DNA of 64,000 bases, from contig OZ260100.1 in NCBI GenBank assembly GCA_965284565.1, forward strand, positions 1,302,001 to 1,366,000, given 5' to 3'. Positions 9,496 through 18,559 of the stretch are shown in pieces (within the stretch, counting starts at the first letter, position 1; each line of letters begins with the position of its first letter). Both the position numbers and the translations under genes were made by a program. Under the pieces are notes generated by a model. That model was given only the letters and a program-made list of their open reading frames with translations. It was not told the DNA's origin and did no database searches. The DNA is from BRH-c54 sp965284565. Lineage in GTDB: Bacteria > Bacteroidota > Bacteroidia > Flavobacteriales_E > Vicingaceae.

Positions 9496-10344
9496 TTAAT
9501 CGTTAGTCTTTTTTATCAAATAATTTGAATCCCCTTTGTACTTCGGGTCTTTTTCATATACTTTAATAAGTAGTTCCCAATGTTTCTTTGGGTTAAATTT
9601 TATCAAAATTCGGTTATTAAATAATCTATCATAAGCTATAAATGTAGCAAATGAATTTAATATTGCCAAAGGTAGTTTTAAATGACTGAAAATTTTAACT
9701 CCTTCAAGAGAAAAGGATGAGAATATAATTAGAGCAAAAAAGAAAAGTATGTATATAAAGTATCTGATTCTTTCCTCATTAACTAGGAAGAGTGTTAATT
9801 CAATATGCTCTGTTTGATTATCAATTTTGTAATACCATTTTACTATTGATTTGATTAACCAATTTCCAAAAGTTCTCAATAAAATAGCGGCAATAGTAAT
9901 ACACAAATAAGCTTTTGTATCATAATTTAAGTCATAACCAAAATATTCTGGAATGTATTTAAAGGCATAATATATCCCTCCAAAATAAACCCCTAAAAAT
10001 AGCATTAAACCTAAATACATTTTTAAATAGGGCTTGACTATTAAGGGATATATAACATTAGGGAATTCAACAATTTTATATAAAGTCCCGTAATATTTCC
10101 ATTTTTTAAAACATCTTGAAAATGCACGAATAGAATGATAGATTAAGAGATACTGAATTAATCTTAGAATAATTAAAATATTATTATTAGAAGCCCATGA
10201 AGCAATATACTTTTCAGTAAGATAAAATAATCCCAATAAAATAATCCCAATAAAATAATCCCAATAAAATAATCCCAATAAAATAATTGTTGTAATTATT
10301 TCACTAATTATTGTAATCAAAAAATCAGATTTCTTTTCTCCCAT
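9496..10344 (-). CDS. Multi-span membrane protein with in-gene tandem repeat
   Basis: A 282-residue protein of unknown function with about six hydrophobic segments and a soluble C-terminus (KEHWELL-like, charged). I recognise no family. The first membrane segment (about residues 19-42) is encoded by a 14-bp direct repeat at 10222-10287, producing a quasi-repeated GLFYWDYFIG/ILLGLFY sequence. Because 14 is not a multiple of three, loss or gain of one copy would shift the frame and truncate the protein early. ATG at 10344 is chosen because it starts just before the hydrophobic region. The small membrane gene at 9364 follows. Confidence 0.65.
   Translation of the reverse strand: MGEKKSDFLITIISEIITTIILLGLFYWDYFIGIILLGLFYLTEKYIASWASNNNILIILRLIQYLLIYHSIRAFSRCFKKWKYYGTLYKIVEFPNVIYPLIVKPYLKMYLGLMLFLGVYFGGIYYAFKYIPEYFGYDLNYDTKAYLCITIAAILLRTFGNWLIKSIVKWYYKIDNQTEHIELTLFLVNEERIRYFIYILFFFALIIFSSFSLEGVKIFSHLKLPLAILNSFATFIAYDRLFNNRILIKFNPKKHWELLIKVYEKDPKYKGDSNYLIKKTND
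10222..10287 (-). repeat. 14-bp tandem repeat, 4 full copies plus 10 bases
   Basis: On the minus strand the unit is ATTATTTTATTGGG, present four times without error, then ten bases of a fifth copy. It lies inside the 5' part of the membrane-protein gene at 9496-10344. Slippage by one unit changes the frame. Confidence 0.95.
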
Positions 10345-10409
10345 ATATATTAATTTTAATGAATTTAAAAATTACGTATAACAGAAGCTTTAGTTACTTC
10401 ATTTTAATA

Positions 10410-10745
10410 TTATTCCAGCTTACCAAAGTAGAATAATAATTCCTCCAAATTATTATATAATGTATGGTTGATTTTAATAAACACAAAGCCATCTCCAATC
10501 ATTTCTGGGTGTTCTATTTTTTTAGAGTATAGTTCAACTAAAGTTGGAACCTTTTTTAACTCAATAATAACTTTTTCACAAACTTTCACCTCTTTTTTAT
10601 TTTCTAACTTCGACTTAATTTTCTCTATTTGTTCAATTGCTTTTTTTGAATAATTAGCAAGAGCAACATAGTTATGTCTATCATTGTTTGTTCTTATTCT
10701 AGCTTCATTGAAATAATTGCGAAGTTCATTAAATTCTTTTTCCAT
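10410..10745 (-). CDS. Hypothetical helical protein (111 aa)
   Basis: Soluble, lysine- and glutamate-rich protein with a predicted helical N-terminal half (MEKEFNELRNYFNEAR onward) and a more mixed C-terminal half ending in LLFYFGKLE. There is no signal peptide or membrane span, and no family is recognised. It lies alone between the membrane-protein gene and the GIY-YIG gene, all on the minus strand. The 164 bases upstream (10746-10909) hold no gene. It may be accessory DNA like its neighbours. Confidence 0.6.
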   Translation of the reverse strand: MEKEFNELRNYFNEARIRTNNDRHNYVALANYSKKAIEQIEKIKSKLENKKEVKVCEKVIIELKKVPTLVELYSKKIEHPEMIGDGFVFIKINHTLYNNLEELLFYFGKLE

Positions 10746-10909
10746 TATTAAGGGTTTTGGTTAATAAAGTGTAAGTCTATTAAAAAAACTTTTTTAAAAA
10801 AAGGACAAGAAATAATACCCTTCATCATACCATCATTATTTTGCTGATACAGATAGTTAAAATCAATGTCCCATAGAATTAGGATATGGAAAAATAATAG
10901 AGTTTTTAA

Positions 10910-11395
10910 TTAGTTATAATGATTGTTATATTCTAAAAGGTCATAATTTTCTTTTATAATATAATCTTCAACCGCTTTTCTCATAACCTCTGGTTCAACT
11001 TTTATTAAAGCAACCCCCGTTTCATTTCCAGCAATTATATTAGCTTTATTTTTCTGGTAAACACCAGAACCAGTATGTCTATTTTTAAATATTAAATGTG
11101 CTGTTATTCTATTTCTCATTAATTTACTCAAACTATGACCAATATATTTGGGAACCCAATCTTCATTGGGTCGCCTTTCGTAAATTAAATAAAGGTTTGC
11201 TCTATGAATTAATGATTTTAAAAAGTTGTTGTTTAAGCGTTTTATTTCATTTGTTGTTTCTAGTGAACCCCAATTTTGATTAGATATGTTATTGGGATAC
11301 ATAAAGTTGTATATATTCTCATTAAAAATAGCTTGGTTGCATTCTACTAAAAATGGTAAAATATCAAAATCTGGAGTTATTGTAGAAAAATTCAT
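10910..11395 (-). CDS. GIY-YIG-like nuclease-domain protein
   Basis: A 161-residue protein. The second half looks like a GIY-YIG fold: NLYLIYE as the first strand (GIY position), then PKYIGHSLSKLMRNRITAHL, where YIG is followed by the expected arginine and histidine. A late glutamate (VEDYIIKE) may be the metal ligand. TGSGVY resembles the usual loop after the helix. The N-terminal 65 residues are not recognised. It is divergent from the HNH protein at 11471 with 75 bases between the start codons, so the two may be controlled together. The nuclease assignment is by motif only. Confidence 0.6.
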   Translation of the reverse strand: MNFSTITPDFDILPFLVECNQAIFNENIYNFMYPNNISNQNWGSLETTNEIKRLNNNFLKSLIHRANLYLIYERRPNEDWVPKYIGHSLSKLMRNRITAHLIFKNRHTGSGVYQKNKANIIAGNETGVALIKVEPEVMRKAVEDYIIKENYDLLEYNNHYN

Positions 11396-11470
11396 TATTT
11401 GGAGTAATTATTCAATGCAAAGTAACCAAAAAGGATTTATTAATGATAACAATATCTGTAATTTAGCTAA

Positions 11471-12685
11471 ATGAAAAATTGCATTATTTGTTATAAAGAA
11501 TTTACCAAAGCTCCACCAGAACATGTTATTCCAAAATCAATAGGCGGTCAATATACAATACATTCAGTATGTAAAGAGTGTAATTCCCATTTAAATAAAA
11601 AAATTGATGAAGTATTCAAAGAGCATAAAATAATTTCATCCTATAGATTTATTTTTGGAATTAAAGGAAGAGGAAAAAAGCCTCCGTATCCTTTTAAAAA
11701 CGAGACTATTATTCTGGGTGGAAAAGAACATACACTTGAGTTAACACAAGATTTAAAGATTCAAGCTAGATTAAAACCATCATTCCCAAAAATAAGTGAC
11801 TTGAAGCCAAATGAACCTTTTGAAGTAACAGTTGATGGAAAAGATATGAATTTATTGGATGATTATCTTAATAAAGTTGCATCTAAATTGGAAGTACCAA
11901 AAGAGAATATTAACATTACAAATAAACAAATTAAGCATAGAGATGAAAGCCAAGTTTTAGTTACCGATTCCAATAATAAAATCATAATGGAGTTTAGTAA
12001 AATACTATATCAGACTGCATGTGATTTATTAGGTGATGAATATGTAAATGATATTCTTGCGAAAAAATATGCAAACATGCTTAGAAATGGTGAGATTGAT
12101 ATGGGGTTAAAAAATGAATTAAACCCCAATGGCGTTATAGTAAACCAAGTGTTTTTACATACCATTCCCAATCTTCAAAAAATGGAACATACACATGCAA
12201 TTATGATAACTGGTTACATGGGATTGGGTTTAGTGGGCTTTATTAAAATATTTGATAGTTATCATGTTCAGATATTATCAAGAGATGACAAGTTTGTAAA
12301 TACAGGTATGATGATGATTTTAAATGATTTTAATAATAAAACGTTAGGAATTCATAAACCGAATAAATTACCAAAATGCTCAATAAATCTTTATAATGAT
12401 GGAGTTTTTGATTTTACTAAAGTTGGAATAGAGTTTCAAAATTCTCCAGACGGGAATCAATATCCAGTTTTTACAAAAAACTACAAGAAAATAGCTAATA
12501 ATTTATTTGATTTAGCAAATGATTTTAGATTTTCTAGATCCGTAGATAGTGATTTTAAATCGTATATGAATGTAAAGTTGACTTTTAACAATAAGCTATT
12601 TATAAAGTCTAAATCAATTAATAAATTTTTACCTCTTGAATCAGTTGTATATCACTATAAAATTGCTACTATAAAATCCAGATAA
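11471..12685 (+). CDS. HNH-type endonuclease-domain protein
   Basis: A 404-residue protein that starts with a zinc-bound HNH module. CIIC (residues 4-7) and CKEC (about 35-38) would hold the metal, and PEHVIPKSIGG carries the HNH histidine (about residue 19), followed by NSHLNKKID. The remaining 330 residues are unrecognised. This layout resembles defence-associated HNH proteins in which the long tail is a sensor or partner domain. It is divergent from the GIY-YIG gene. A, T-rich codon use matches the neighbours. Nuclease fold likely; target unknown. Confidence 0.65.
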   Translation: MKNCIICYKEFTKAPPEHVIPKSIGGQYTIHSVCKECNSHLNKKIDEVFKEHKIISSYRFIFGIKGRGKKPPYPFKNETIILGGKEHTLELTQDLKIQARLKPSFPKISDLKPNEPFEVTVDGKDMNLLDDYLNKVASKLEVPKENINITNKQIKHRDESQVLVTDSNNKIIMEFSKILYQTACDLLGDEYVNDILAKKYANMLRNGEIDMGLKNELNPNGVIVNQVFLHTIPNLQKMEHTHAIMITGYMGLGLVGFIKIFDSYHVQILSRDDKFVNTGMMMILNDFNNKTLGIHKPNKLPKCSINLYNDGVFDFTKVGIEFQNSPDGNQYPVFTKNYKKIANNLFDLANDFRFSRSVDSDFKSYMNVKLTFNNKLFIKSKSINKFLPLESVVYHYKIATIKSR

Positions 12686-12782
12686 TAAAAAATATTATAA
12701 CCTATAAATTAGAAGTATATTTAATTTAAATCTCATTATATTTTGGAGAATAGAAAACGGAAATAATAAACTATCATTAAAC

Positions 12783-12810
12783 AAAAAAACCTCAGATTTC
12801 TCTGAGGTTT
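12783..12810 (-). terminator. Rho-independent terminator after tRNA-fMet
   Basis: On the minus strand, AACCTCAGA and its complement TCTGAGGTT form a hairpin with a four-base loop, followed directly by a run of T (complement of 12783-12789). It stands a few bases after the tRNA 3' end. Confidence 0.85.
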
Positions 12811-12814
12811 CTAG

Positions 12815-12887
12815 TAGCGGGGGCCCGACTCGAACGGACGACCTTCGGGTTATGAGCCCGATGAGCTACCAACTGCTCTACCCCGCG
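12815..12887 (-). tRNA. tRNA-fMet (anticodon CAT), initiator
   Basis: Read on the minus strand from CGCGGGG (12887-12881) to CCCCGCTA (12815). The anticodon loop is CTCATAA. Two initiator features are visible: an unpaired C1-A72 at the acceptor end, and three consecutive G-C pairs (GGG/CCC) in the anticodon stem. The T arm contains GTTCGAGTC. CCA is not encoded. Confidence 0.93.
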
Positions 12888-12931
12888 ATATATCTTTAAA
12901 TAAAGTTGTCTCGCTCTCCCAAAATGGAGTG

Positions 12932-12960
12932 CAAATTTACGATTTTTTAATCGATAACAA
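12932..12960 (-). promoter_or_regulatory. Promoter of tRNA-fMet
   Basis: On the minus strand TTG (12960-12958), an 18-base spacer, then TAAATTTG (12939-12932) match the Bacteroidota -33/-7 consensus. The tRNA begins about 45 bases further on. Confidence 0.6.
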
Positions 12961-13035
12961 AGCATTATTTTAAAAACTTTCCGAAAAGGGGTGTTTCATT
13001 AACAAATTTTAAATTTTAAGTCGCATAAAAAATTG

Positions 13036-13043
13036 TACTTTTG
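13036..13043 (+). promoter_or_regulatory. Candidate -7 box of the gld operon
   Basis: TACTTTTG matches TAnnTTTG and lies 31 bases before the gldF ATG. No good TTG is seen at the -33 position. Confidence 0.4.
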
Positions 13044-13074
13044 ATTTTTTTCAACAAAAACCTGAAATAAATAG

Positions 13075-13806
13075 ATGCTAACGCTCATCAACAAAGAAAT
13101 TAGAAGCTTTTTAGGCTCATTGGTCGGATACATTGTTATTGCTGTATTTCTTACTACCATAGGTCTCTTTATGTGGGTTTTCCCTGGTGACTACAATGTG
13201 TTAGATAACGGTTTTTCTAGTATCGGTTCACTTTTTTATATTGGTCCTTGGGTGTTTATGTTCTTAATTCCTGCCATTACCATGCGTTTATTCTCTGAAG
13301 AAAGCCGCACAGGAACTATAGAACTGCTATTAACCAAACCCATTACAGATTTTCAGATAGTGTTAGCCAAATACATAGCCGGTTTTTCATTGGTTTTTTT
13401 CTCACTTTTACCCACCTTAGTTTATTTTTATTCTGTTTATCAGTTAGGGAGTCCTCCCGGAAATATTGATACCGGAGGAACGTGGGGTTCTTACTTCGGC
13501 TTGTTATTTTTAGGAAGCGTATTTGTAGCCATAGGCTTATTTGCCAGTGCCATTACCAATAATCAAATCATCTCTTTTTTAATAGCTGTTTTTTTATGTT
13601 TCTTTTGTTACGCAGGTTTTGATGCTATTAGTGCTTTGGAGCTTTTTGGTTCTATTGACGCTTTTATTATAAAATTGGGAATTAACGAGCATTACCGTTC
13701 TATGAGTAGAGGAGTAATTGATTCCAGAGATGTAATTTACTTTTTAAGTGTTATCTTTTTGTTTTTATTATTAACGAAAACAGTATTGGCAAGCAGAAAA
13801 TGGTAA
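13075..13806 (+). CDS. gldF: Gliding-motility ABC permease GldF
   Basis: ABC-2 type membrane permease that with GldA and GldG forms an ABC transporter linked to gliding in Bacteroidota. The 243-residue protein has six hydrophobic segments and the ABC-2 signature region FSEESRTGTIELLLTKPIT (about residues 79-97). It overlaps gldG in ATGGTAA (13800-13806), indicating translational coupling. The gldA ATPase is not in this window, which is common since it is often encoded elsewhere. Presence of gldFG is genomic support for the phylum and does not prove motility. Confidence 0.93.
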   Translation: MLTLINKEIRSFLGSLVGYIVIAVFLTTIGLFMWVFPGDYNVLDNGFSSIGSLFYIGPWVFMFLIPAITMRLFSEESRTGTIELLLTKPITDFQIVLAKYIAGFSLVFFSLLPTLVYFYSVYQLGSPPGNIDTGGTWGSYFGLLFLGSVFVAIGLFASAITNNQIISFLIAVFLCFFCYAGFDAISALELFGSIDAFIIKLGINEHYRSMSRGVIDSRDVIYFLSVIFLFLLLTKTVLASRKW

Positions 13807-15539
13807 AAAATAACGCAAATAGAAATAGAGATTTATCTGCTTTAGCAATAGGAATTTTGCTGATTGTTTTAATCAACTTCTCAGCATCATTGCTTTTTGA
13901 GCGTTTCGACCTTACCTCAGAAAAAAGATATTCGCTTTCTAATGCTTCTAAAGAGTTAGTAAAAAATTTAGATGACATTGTTTATGTAAAAGTTTACTTA
14001 GAAGGAGATTTTCCTGCTGCGTACAAAAAACTGCGTGATGAAACGCGTGAGATGTTGGATGAGTTCAGAGCATATTCTAACGATAATTTAGATTATGAAT
14101 TTATCAATCCTGCCGAAAGTGGGGATGAAAAAATTACCAAAGAAATTTATCAGCAGCTTTTTAAGCAAGGCTTACAACCTACAGATTTAAATGAAAAAAC
14201 TACTGATGGCTTTTCTAATAAACTGATTTGGCCGGGAGCTATCTTTTTTTATAAAGGAAAAGAAATTCCTGTTCAGTTGCTAAAAAGTAAATTAGGAAGC
14301 AATCCAGTAAACATGATAAATAGTTCTATTGAAGGTTTAGAGTACGAAATTGCCAACGCTATATACAACCTCACCACAGAATTAAAACCTAAAATTGCTT
14401 TTATTGACGGACATGGAGAGTTGAATAAATACGAAGTAGCTTCTTTATCTACATCATTGGCAGAGTTTTATAGTATTGACAGAATTAAGTTAAATGGAGA
14501 GCTATACAGTCTTACAGAAAGAACCATGAAAGACTCCACACAGGAATTTGTTGTTCGACCGAAATATGATGCTATTATTATTGCTAAACCAACTCATAGA
14601 TTTACCGAAAAAGATAAATTTATCATTGATCAATACATTATGTATGGCGGAAAAGTAGTTTGGATGATAGACCCTGTTTTTGCTAGCATGGATAGCCTAA
14701 GAACTTCCGATGTTACCATGGCTATTCCTCAAGATTTAAATTTAGACGACCAATTATTTACTTATGGCGTTAGAGTTAATACCAATCTTATTCAGGATTT
14801 ACAATCGGCACCTATACCAATTGTTACAGGTATGGTGGGGAATCAACCTAAAACAGAGCTTTATCCTTGGTATTTCTTTCCGCTATTAACCCCCGCAAAC
14901 AGTCATCCTATAGTAAATAACCTTAATGCAGTTAAGGGAGAGTTTACAAGTACTATTGATACGATTAACAAAGCAGGAATTACTAAAATAGGGCTTTTAA
15001 AATCGTCTCAATATACCAAAGTTTCAAGTGCTCCAACTAGAGTAAGCTTATCTTTTTTAAGGTTTGAACCCGATCAAAGTCAATTTAACAAAGGGCATCA
15101 AGTAGCAGCAGCATTGCTCGAAGGTAGTTTTGAATCTGTATTTAAAAACAGAGTGCCACCACAAATTTTGGAAGCCAACGAAATTGCTTTTAGAGAAAAA
15201 AGCAAACCCAACAAAATGGTAGTTATTGCTGATGGAGATATTGCTAAAAATGCTGTTAATCCAAGAACGAATGAATATATGGCTTTAGGATTAGATAGAT
15301 ATACCAAACAACAATATGGTAATGCAGATTTTATGCTTAATGTGATGAATTATATGTGTAACGATAATGGTTTAATGAGTGTTAGAACAAAGAAATTTAA
15401 AATAAGACTTTTAGACCATACTGTTGTCAAAGATGAAAGAGTTACATGGCAAATTTTTAATACTGTTTTGCCTGTAGGAATAATGTTACTGTTTGGTATT
15501 GCTCATTTCTTTTATAGAAAGAGAAAATACACTAAATAA
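13800..15539 (+). CDS. gldG: Gliding-motility ABC auxiliary protein GldG
   Basis: Second membrane subunit of the GldAFG transporter, 579 residues. There is one membrane span near the N-terminus (LSALAIGILLIVLINFSASLLF), a long periplasmic region with the GldG/IflA-like fold (IAFIDGHGELNKYEV, then DAIIIAKPTHRFTEKDKF), and a second span near the C-terminus (FNTVLPVGIMLLFGIAHFF). The start overlaps the gldF stop. The DUF4340 gene follows 12 bases later, the usual order in this group. Confidence 0.92.
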   Translation: MVKNNANRNRDLSALAIGILLIVLINFSASLLFERFDLTSEKRYSLSNASKELVKNLDDIVYVKVYLEGDFPAAYKKLRDETREMLDEFRAYSNDNLDYEFINPAESGDEKITKEIYQQLFKQGLQPTDLNEKTTDGFSNKLIWPGAIFFYKGKEIPVQLLKSKLGSNPVNMINSSIEGLEYEIANAIYNLTTELKPKIAFIDGHGELNKYEVASLSTSLAEFYSIDRIKLNGELYSLTERTMKDSTQEFVVRPKYDAIIIAKPTHRFTEKDKFIIDQYIMYGGKVVWMIDPVFASMDSLRTSDVTMAIPQDLNLDDQLFTYGVRVNTNLIQDLQSAPIPIVTGMVGNQPKTELYPWYFFPLLTPANSHPIVNNLNAVKGEFTSTIDTINKAGITKIGLLKSSQYTKVSSAPTRVSLSFLRFEPDQSQFNKGHQVAAALLEGSFESVFKNRVPPQILEANEIAFREKSKPNKMVVIADGDIAKNAVNPRTNEYMALGLDRYTKQQYGNADFMLNVMNYMCNDNGLMSVRTKKFKIRLLDHTVVKDERVTWQIFNTVLPVGIMLLFGIAHFFYRKRKYTK

Positions 15540-15551
15540 AAATTATTAGAT

Positions 15552-16574
15552 ATGAAAAATAACAACAAATTAATCATTCTTGTTTTACTACTAGCTGTGG
15601 CTGTTGCTGCTTATTTGTATTTTAATCAGGGTAAAACTACTTATAATGTTGAAGGAGCGAAAATGGATTTTGCGGTTGAAGATACCAGCTCTATTACCAA
15701 AATTTTTATTGTTGACAATCAAGGGAAACATGTTACTTTGGTTAAAGGCGAAAAATCATGGTTGGTAAATAATAAGTATGATGCCAGACCAGATAATATT
15801 AGGTTACTAATGAAAACTTTTAGTAGAATAGCTGTAAAAGCTCCAGTACCTAAATCAGCTCAAGATAATATTATAAAAAGCATTGCTACAAAAGGAACTA
15901 AAGTAGAAGTCTATCAAGGTGGAGGAAAGCCCTCAAAAGTTTATTATATTGGAAACTCTACTATGGATCAAACAGGCACCTACATGTTGTTGGAGACAGA
16001 AGGTGTAAAATCTTCTGTTCCTTTTATTATGCATATTCCTGGTTTTAGAGGCTTTTTAAATTCTCGTTTTTTTACTGATAGCCAGCAATGGAGAGATGCT
16101 GCTATTTTTAAATATCAACCTCAAGACATTCAAAAATTAGAAGTTACTTATTACGAAAAACCTGAACAATCTTTTACTATTACAAAAAAAGATACTTTGT
16201 TTATAATGACAGATAAGAATAATCAAGAAGTAAAAGCTCCTGCTAACAGAATTTTAGAATATTTAGAACGCTACGAAAAAATTTATTACGAAATGGTTGA
16301 TACTGAATCGACACCAGAACTAATTGATTCTGTGCTTAATTCCCAACCTTTTATAAGAATTTCGGTTACTGATGTTGATGGAGAAATTAATGAAGTTGTA
16401 GCTTACCACATGCCTAATTTCAGAGAAACATTAGACCCTGTAACAGGCGATCTTTTTGAATATGATGTAGATAGAATGTATGCCAACATTAACAAAGAAT
16501 TGTTTGTTTACATCCAATTTGCTACTTTTGATGAAATTACCATTAAAAAAGACGACTTTTTAATTAAAAATTAG
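15552..16574 (+). CDS. DUF4340 domain protein, gldFG-linked
   Basis: A 340-residue protein with an N-terminal membrane anchor (LIILVLLLAVAVAAYLYF) and a large extracytoplasmic domain. The DUF4340 pattern shows in DTSSITKIFIVD, KSWLVNNKYDARPDNI and GNSTMDQTGTYMLLE. In Bacteroidota and beyond, DUF4340 genes commonly follow ABC-2 permease/GldG pairs, as here 12 bases after gldG, suggesting a subunit or partner of that transporter. The biochemical role is not known. Confidence 0.85.
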   Translation: MKNNNKLIILVLLLAVAVAAYLYFNQGKTTYNVEGAKMDFAVEDTSSITKIFIVDNQGKHVTLVKGEKSWLVNNKYDARPDNIRLLMKTFSRIAVKAPVPKSAQDNIIKSIATKGTKVEVYQGGGKPSKVYYIGNSTMDQTGTYMLLETEGVKSSVPFIMHIPGFRGFLNSRFFTDSQQWRDAAIFKYQPQDIQKLEVTYYEKPEQSFTITKKDTLFIMTDKNNQEVKAPANRILEYLERYEKIYYEMVDTESTPELIDSVLNSQPFIRISVTDVDGEINEVVAYHMPNFRETLDPVTGDLFEYDVDRMYANINKELFVYIQFATFDEITIKKDDFLIKN

Positions 16575-16606
16575 TCTGTTTTTTACAAATTCATTAGCAG
16601 CAGCTT

Positions 16607-17368
16607 ATGTCAACACCTGTTTCGGTTGTGATTATTACCTACAATGAAGAAAGAAACATTGCGCGTTGCATTAAGTCTGTTTTACCCATTGCCGATGAAA
16701 TTATTGTTGTAGATTCTTTTTCTACCGACAATACCCAAAAAATTTGTTCTGAATATAAAGTAACGTTTATTCAACATCCTTTTGAAGGACATATTGAGCA
16801 AAAAAATTACGCTCTTACTCAAGCCAACTTCGATTATGTACTTTCTTTGGATGCTGATGAAGCACTTTCTGAAAAGCTTTTAGCCGAGGTGAAGCATATT
16901 AAAACTAAATGCACAAAAGATGCTTACAGCTTTAATAGGTTAACCAATTTTTGTGGCAAATGGATAAAACATTGCGGTTGGTATCCCGATAAAAAAACAC
17001 GTCTTTGGAATAAAAATAAAGGAAAATGGGGAGGCGTTAATCCGCACGATAAAGTAATAATGCAGCCTCAAACAGTTACGCAGCATATAAATGCAGATAT
17101 TTTACATTATTCTTTTAACAGTATTGATGAGCATTTAAAACAAATAGCCTACTTTACAGATATCAGCTCAAAAGCAGCTTTCGAAAAAGGTATAAAGAGT
17201 AATGACTTTAAAATATTTTATAAAACAGCATTCAAATTTTTTAGAGATTACATTTTAAAATTAGGAATATTAGATGGCAAGTATGGCTACATTATTTGTA
17301 AAAACTCTGCTTACGCTAAATGTTTGAAATACAGTAAACTTAAGCACTTACATCAAAATAAAAAATAA
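16607..17368 (+). CDS. Family 2 glycosyltransferase, WaaE-like
   Basis: Inverting GT-A glycosyltransferase of 253 residues. The nucleotide-sugar fold starts with VSVVIITYNEERNIARCI. The first aspartates are in IIVVDSFSTDNT, and the metal-binding DXD-like motif is in LSLDADEAL (about residues 83-91). The organisation resembles LPS-core heptose/glucose transferases of the WaaE type. It is followed one base later by a GT4 transferase, so both probably act on the same surface polysaccharide or lipooligosaccharide. Exact sugar and acceptor unknown. Confidence 0.88.
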   Translation: MSTPVSVVIITYNEERNIARCIKSVLPIADEIIVVDSFSTDNTQKICSEYKVTFIQHPFEGHIEQKNYALTQANFDYVLSLDADEALSEKLLAEVKHIKTKCTKDAYSFNRLTNFCGKWIKHCGWYPDKKTRLWNKNKGKWGGVNPHDKVIMQPQTVTQHINADILHYSFNSIDEHLKQIAYFTDISSKAAFEKGIKSNDFKIFYKTAFKFFRDYILKLGILDGKYGYIICKNSAYAKCLKYSKLKHLHQNKK

Positions 17369-17369
17369 C

Positions 17370-18455
17370 TTGAATTCGCAACCGGAAAATATCTGTTTTT
17401 TTAATACTACCACCTTTTGGGGTGGAGGAGAAAAATGGCATTATGAAGCTGCTGTTATGGCAAGCGAACAAGGTATTCCAACATTTTTTGTGTCCTCGCC
17501 ACACAGTGTGTTAAATGAAAAATTAGCTTCAACAAAGGTGATGCAATTTCCTATTCGCAATAGTAAGGTGGGGTTTTTATCGGTGGCTAAAGTAAAAAAG
17601 CTTACCCAATTTTTTAAAGATAATAAAATTACTACGGTAGTTTTTAATAGTCCTGTTGATTTAAAAACAGGCGGATTAGCAGCTTATATGGCTAAAGTAC
17701 CAACAGTTGTTTACCGCAGAGGTATTGCTGTTGAGGTAAAAAAGAAAACCCTTACTACTTGGTTATTTAAAAAAGTAATCACGCATTTTATTTTTAATTC
17801 TGCTGCTACAAAAGCCTTGATGGTTAAAAATTTTGAGGACATTATCACTACCAAAAAATCGGCTATAATTTATAATGCCATTGATTTTTCAGCTTTTACC
17901 AAAACAGAAAAAACCAACTCCTCTCCAACAATAATTATTGGAAATGCTGGCAGGTTAGTAACCCAAAAAGCACAACATTACTTGGTGGATATTGCTAGTA
18001 TTTTAAAAGCTAAAAACATCCCTTTTGAAATTCATATTGCCGGAGATGGACCAAGGCATAATGAGTTAAAAGTGTTAATTGAATCTAACCACTTAGAAAA
18101 CCAGGTTAAGTTATTGGGTTTTGTAAAAGACATGAATGAATTTATGAATACGTTAGACATTTTTGTCTCAACAGCCAAGTGGGAAGGTTTTGGTTTTGTA
18201 CTTGCCGAAGCCATGGCACATCAATTACCCTGTATTGCTTTTGATATCAGCAGCAATCCGGAGCTTATTCATAACAACACTACTGGATTTTTAGTGCCAG
18301 CTTTTGATGTGAAAGTTTTTGCTCGCCAAATAGAAAAACTCATTAACGATAAATCCTTACGCCATGAAATGGGCGATAAAGCCTACCAATTTGCTATCAA
18401 TAACTTTGATAAAAAGCTTCAATTTAATACCTTTTTGGAGTTTGTGAAAGGGTGA
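17370..18455 (+). CDS. Family 4 glycosyltransferase
   Basis: GT-B glycosyltransferase of 361 residues. It shows the N-terminal acceptor domain (FWGGGEKWHYEAAVMA), the sugar-nucleotide domain with GRLVTQKAQHYLVDIA, and the EX7E motif EGFGFVLAEA (about residues 269-278). The start appears to be TTG at 17370, right after the stop of the GT2 gene; no ATG occurs before the conserved start of the fold. The cassette array begins seven bases after its stop codon. The gene itself is full length. Confidence 0.88.
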   Translation: MNSQPENICFFNTTTFWGGGEKWHYEAAVMASEQGIPTFFVSSPHSVLNEKLASTKVMQFPIRNSKVGFLSVAKVKKLTQFFKDNKITTVVFNSPVDLKTGGLAAYMAKVPTVVYRRGIAVEVKKKTLTTWLFKKVITHFIFNSAATKALMVKNFEDIITTKKSAIIYNAIDFSAFTKTEKTNSSPTIIIGNAGRLVTQKAQHYLVDIASILKAKNIPFEIHIAGDGPRHNELKVLIESNHLENQVKLLGFVKDMNEFMNTLDIFVSTAKWEGFGFVLAEAMAHQLPCIAFDISSNPELIHNNTTGFLVPAFDVKVFARQIEKLINDKSLRHEMGDKAYQFAINNFDKKLQFNTFLEFVKG

Positions 18456-18461
18456 GGTTGG

Positions 18462-18551
18462 TTGTAACGATTAGGAAATCAAGCCGATTAAATGTGCTAA
18501 ACTTTGTGTTTAGCACAAAGTAACAATGAATTATAGCCATTGTTGACAAAT
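18462..18551 (-). repeat. attC7, shortened attC-like site
   Basis: From GTTGACA (18542) down to TTGTAAC (18462-18468). The central part is nearly identical to attC5, but 45 bp present in attC5 between two TTAGG copies are missing, removing the partner of the ATTATAGCC stem arm. It marks the distal array end next to the glycosyltransferase gene. Confidence 0.7.
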
Positions 18552-18559
18552 CGTTATTT

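Noticed and set aside
13075..16574. GldFG-DUF4340 cluster as part of the accessory region
   Set aside because: Conserved core order for the phylum, with no attC-like sites near it.
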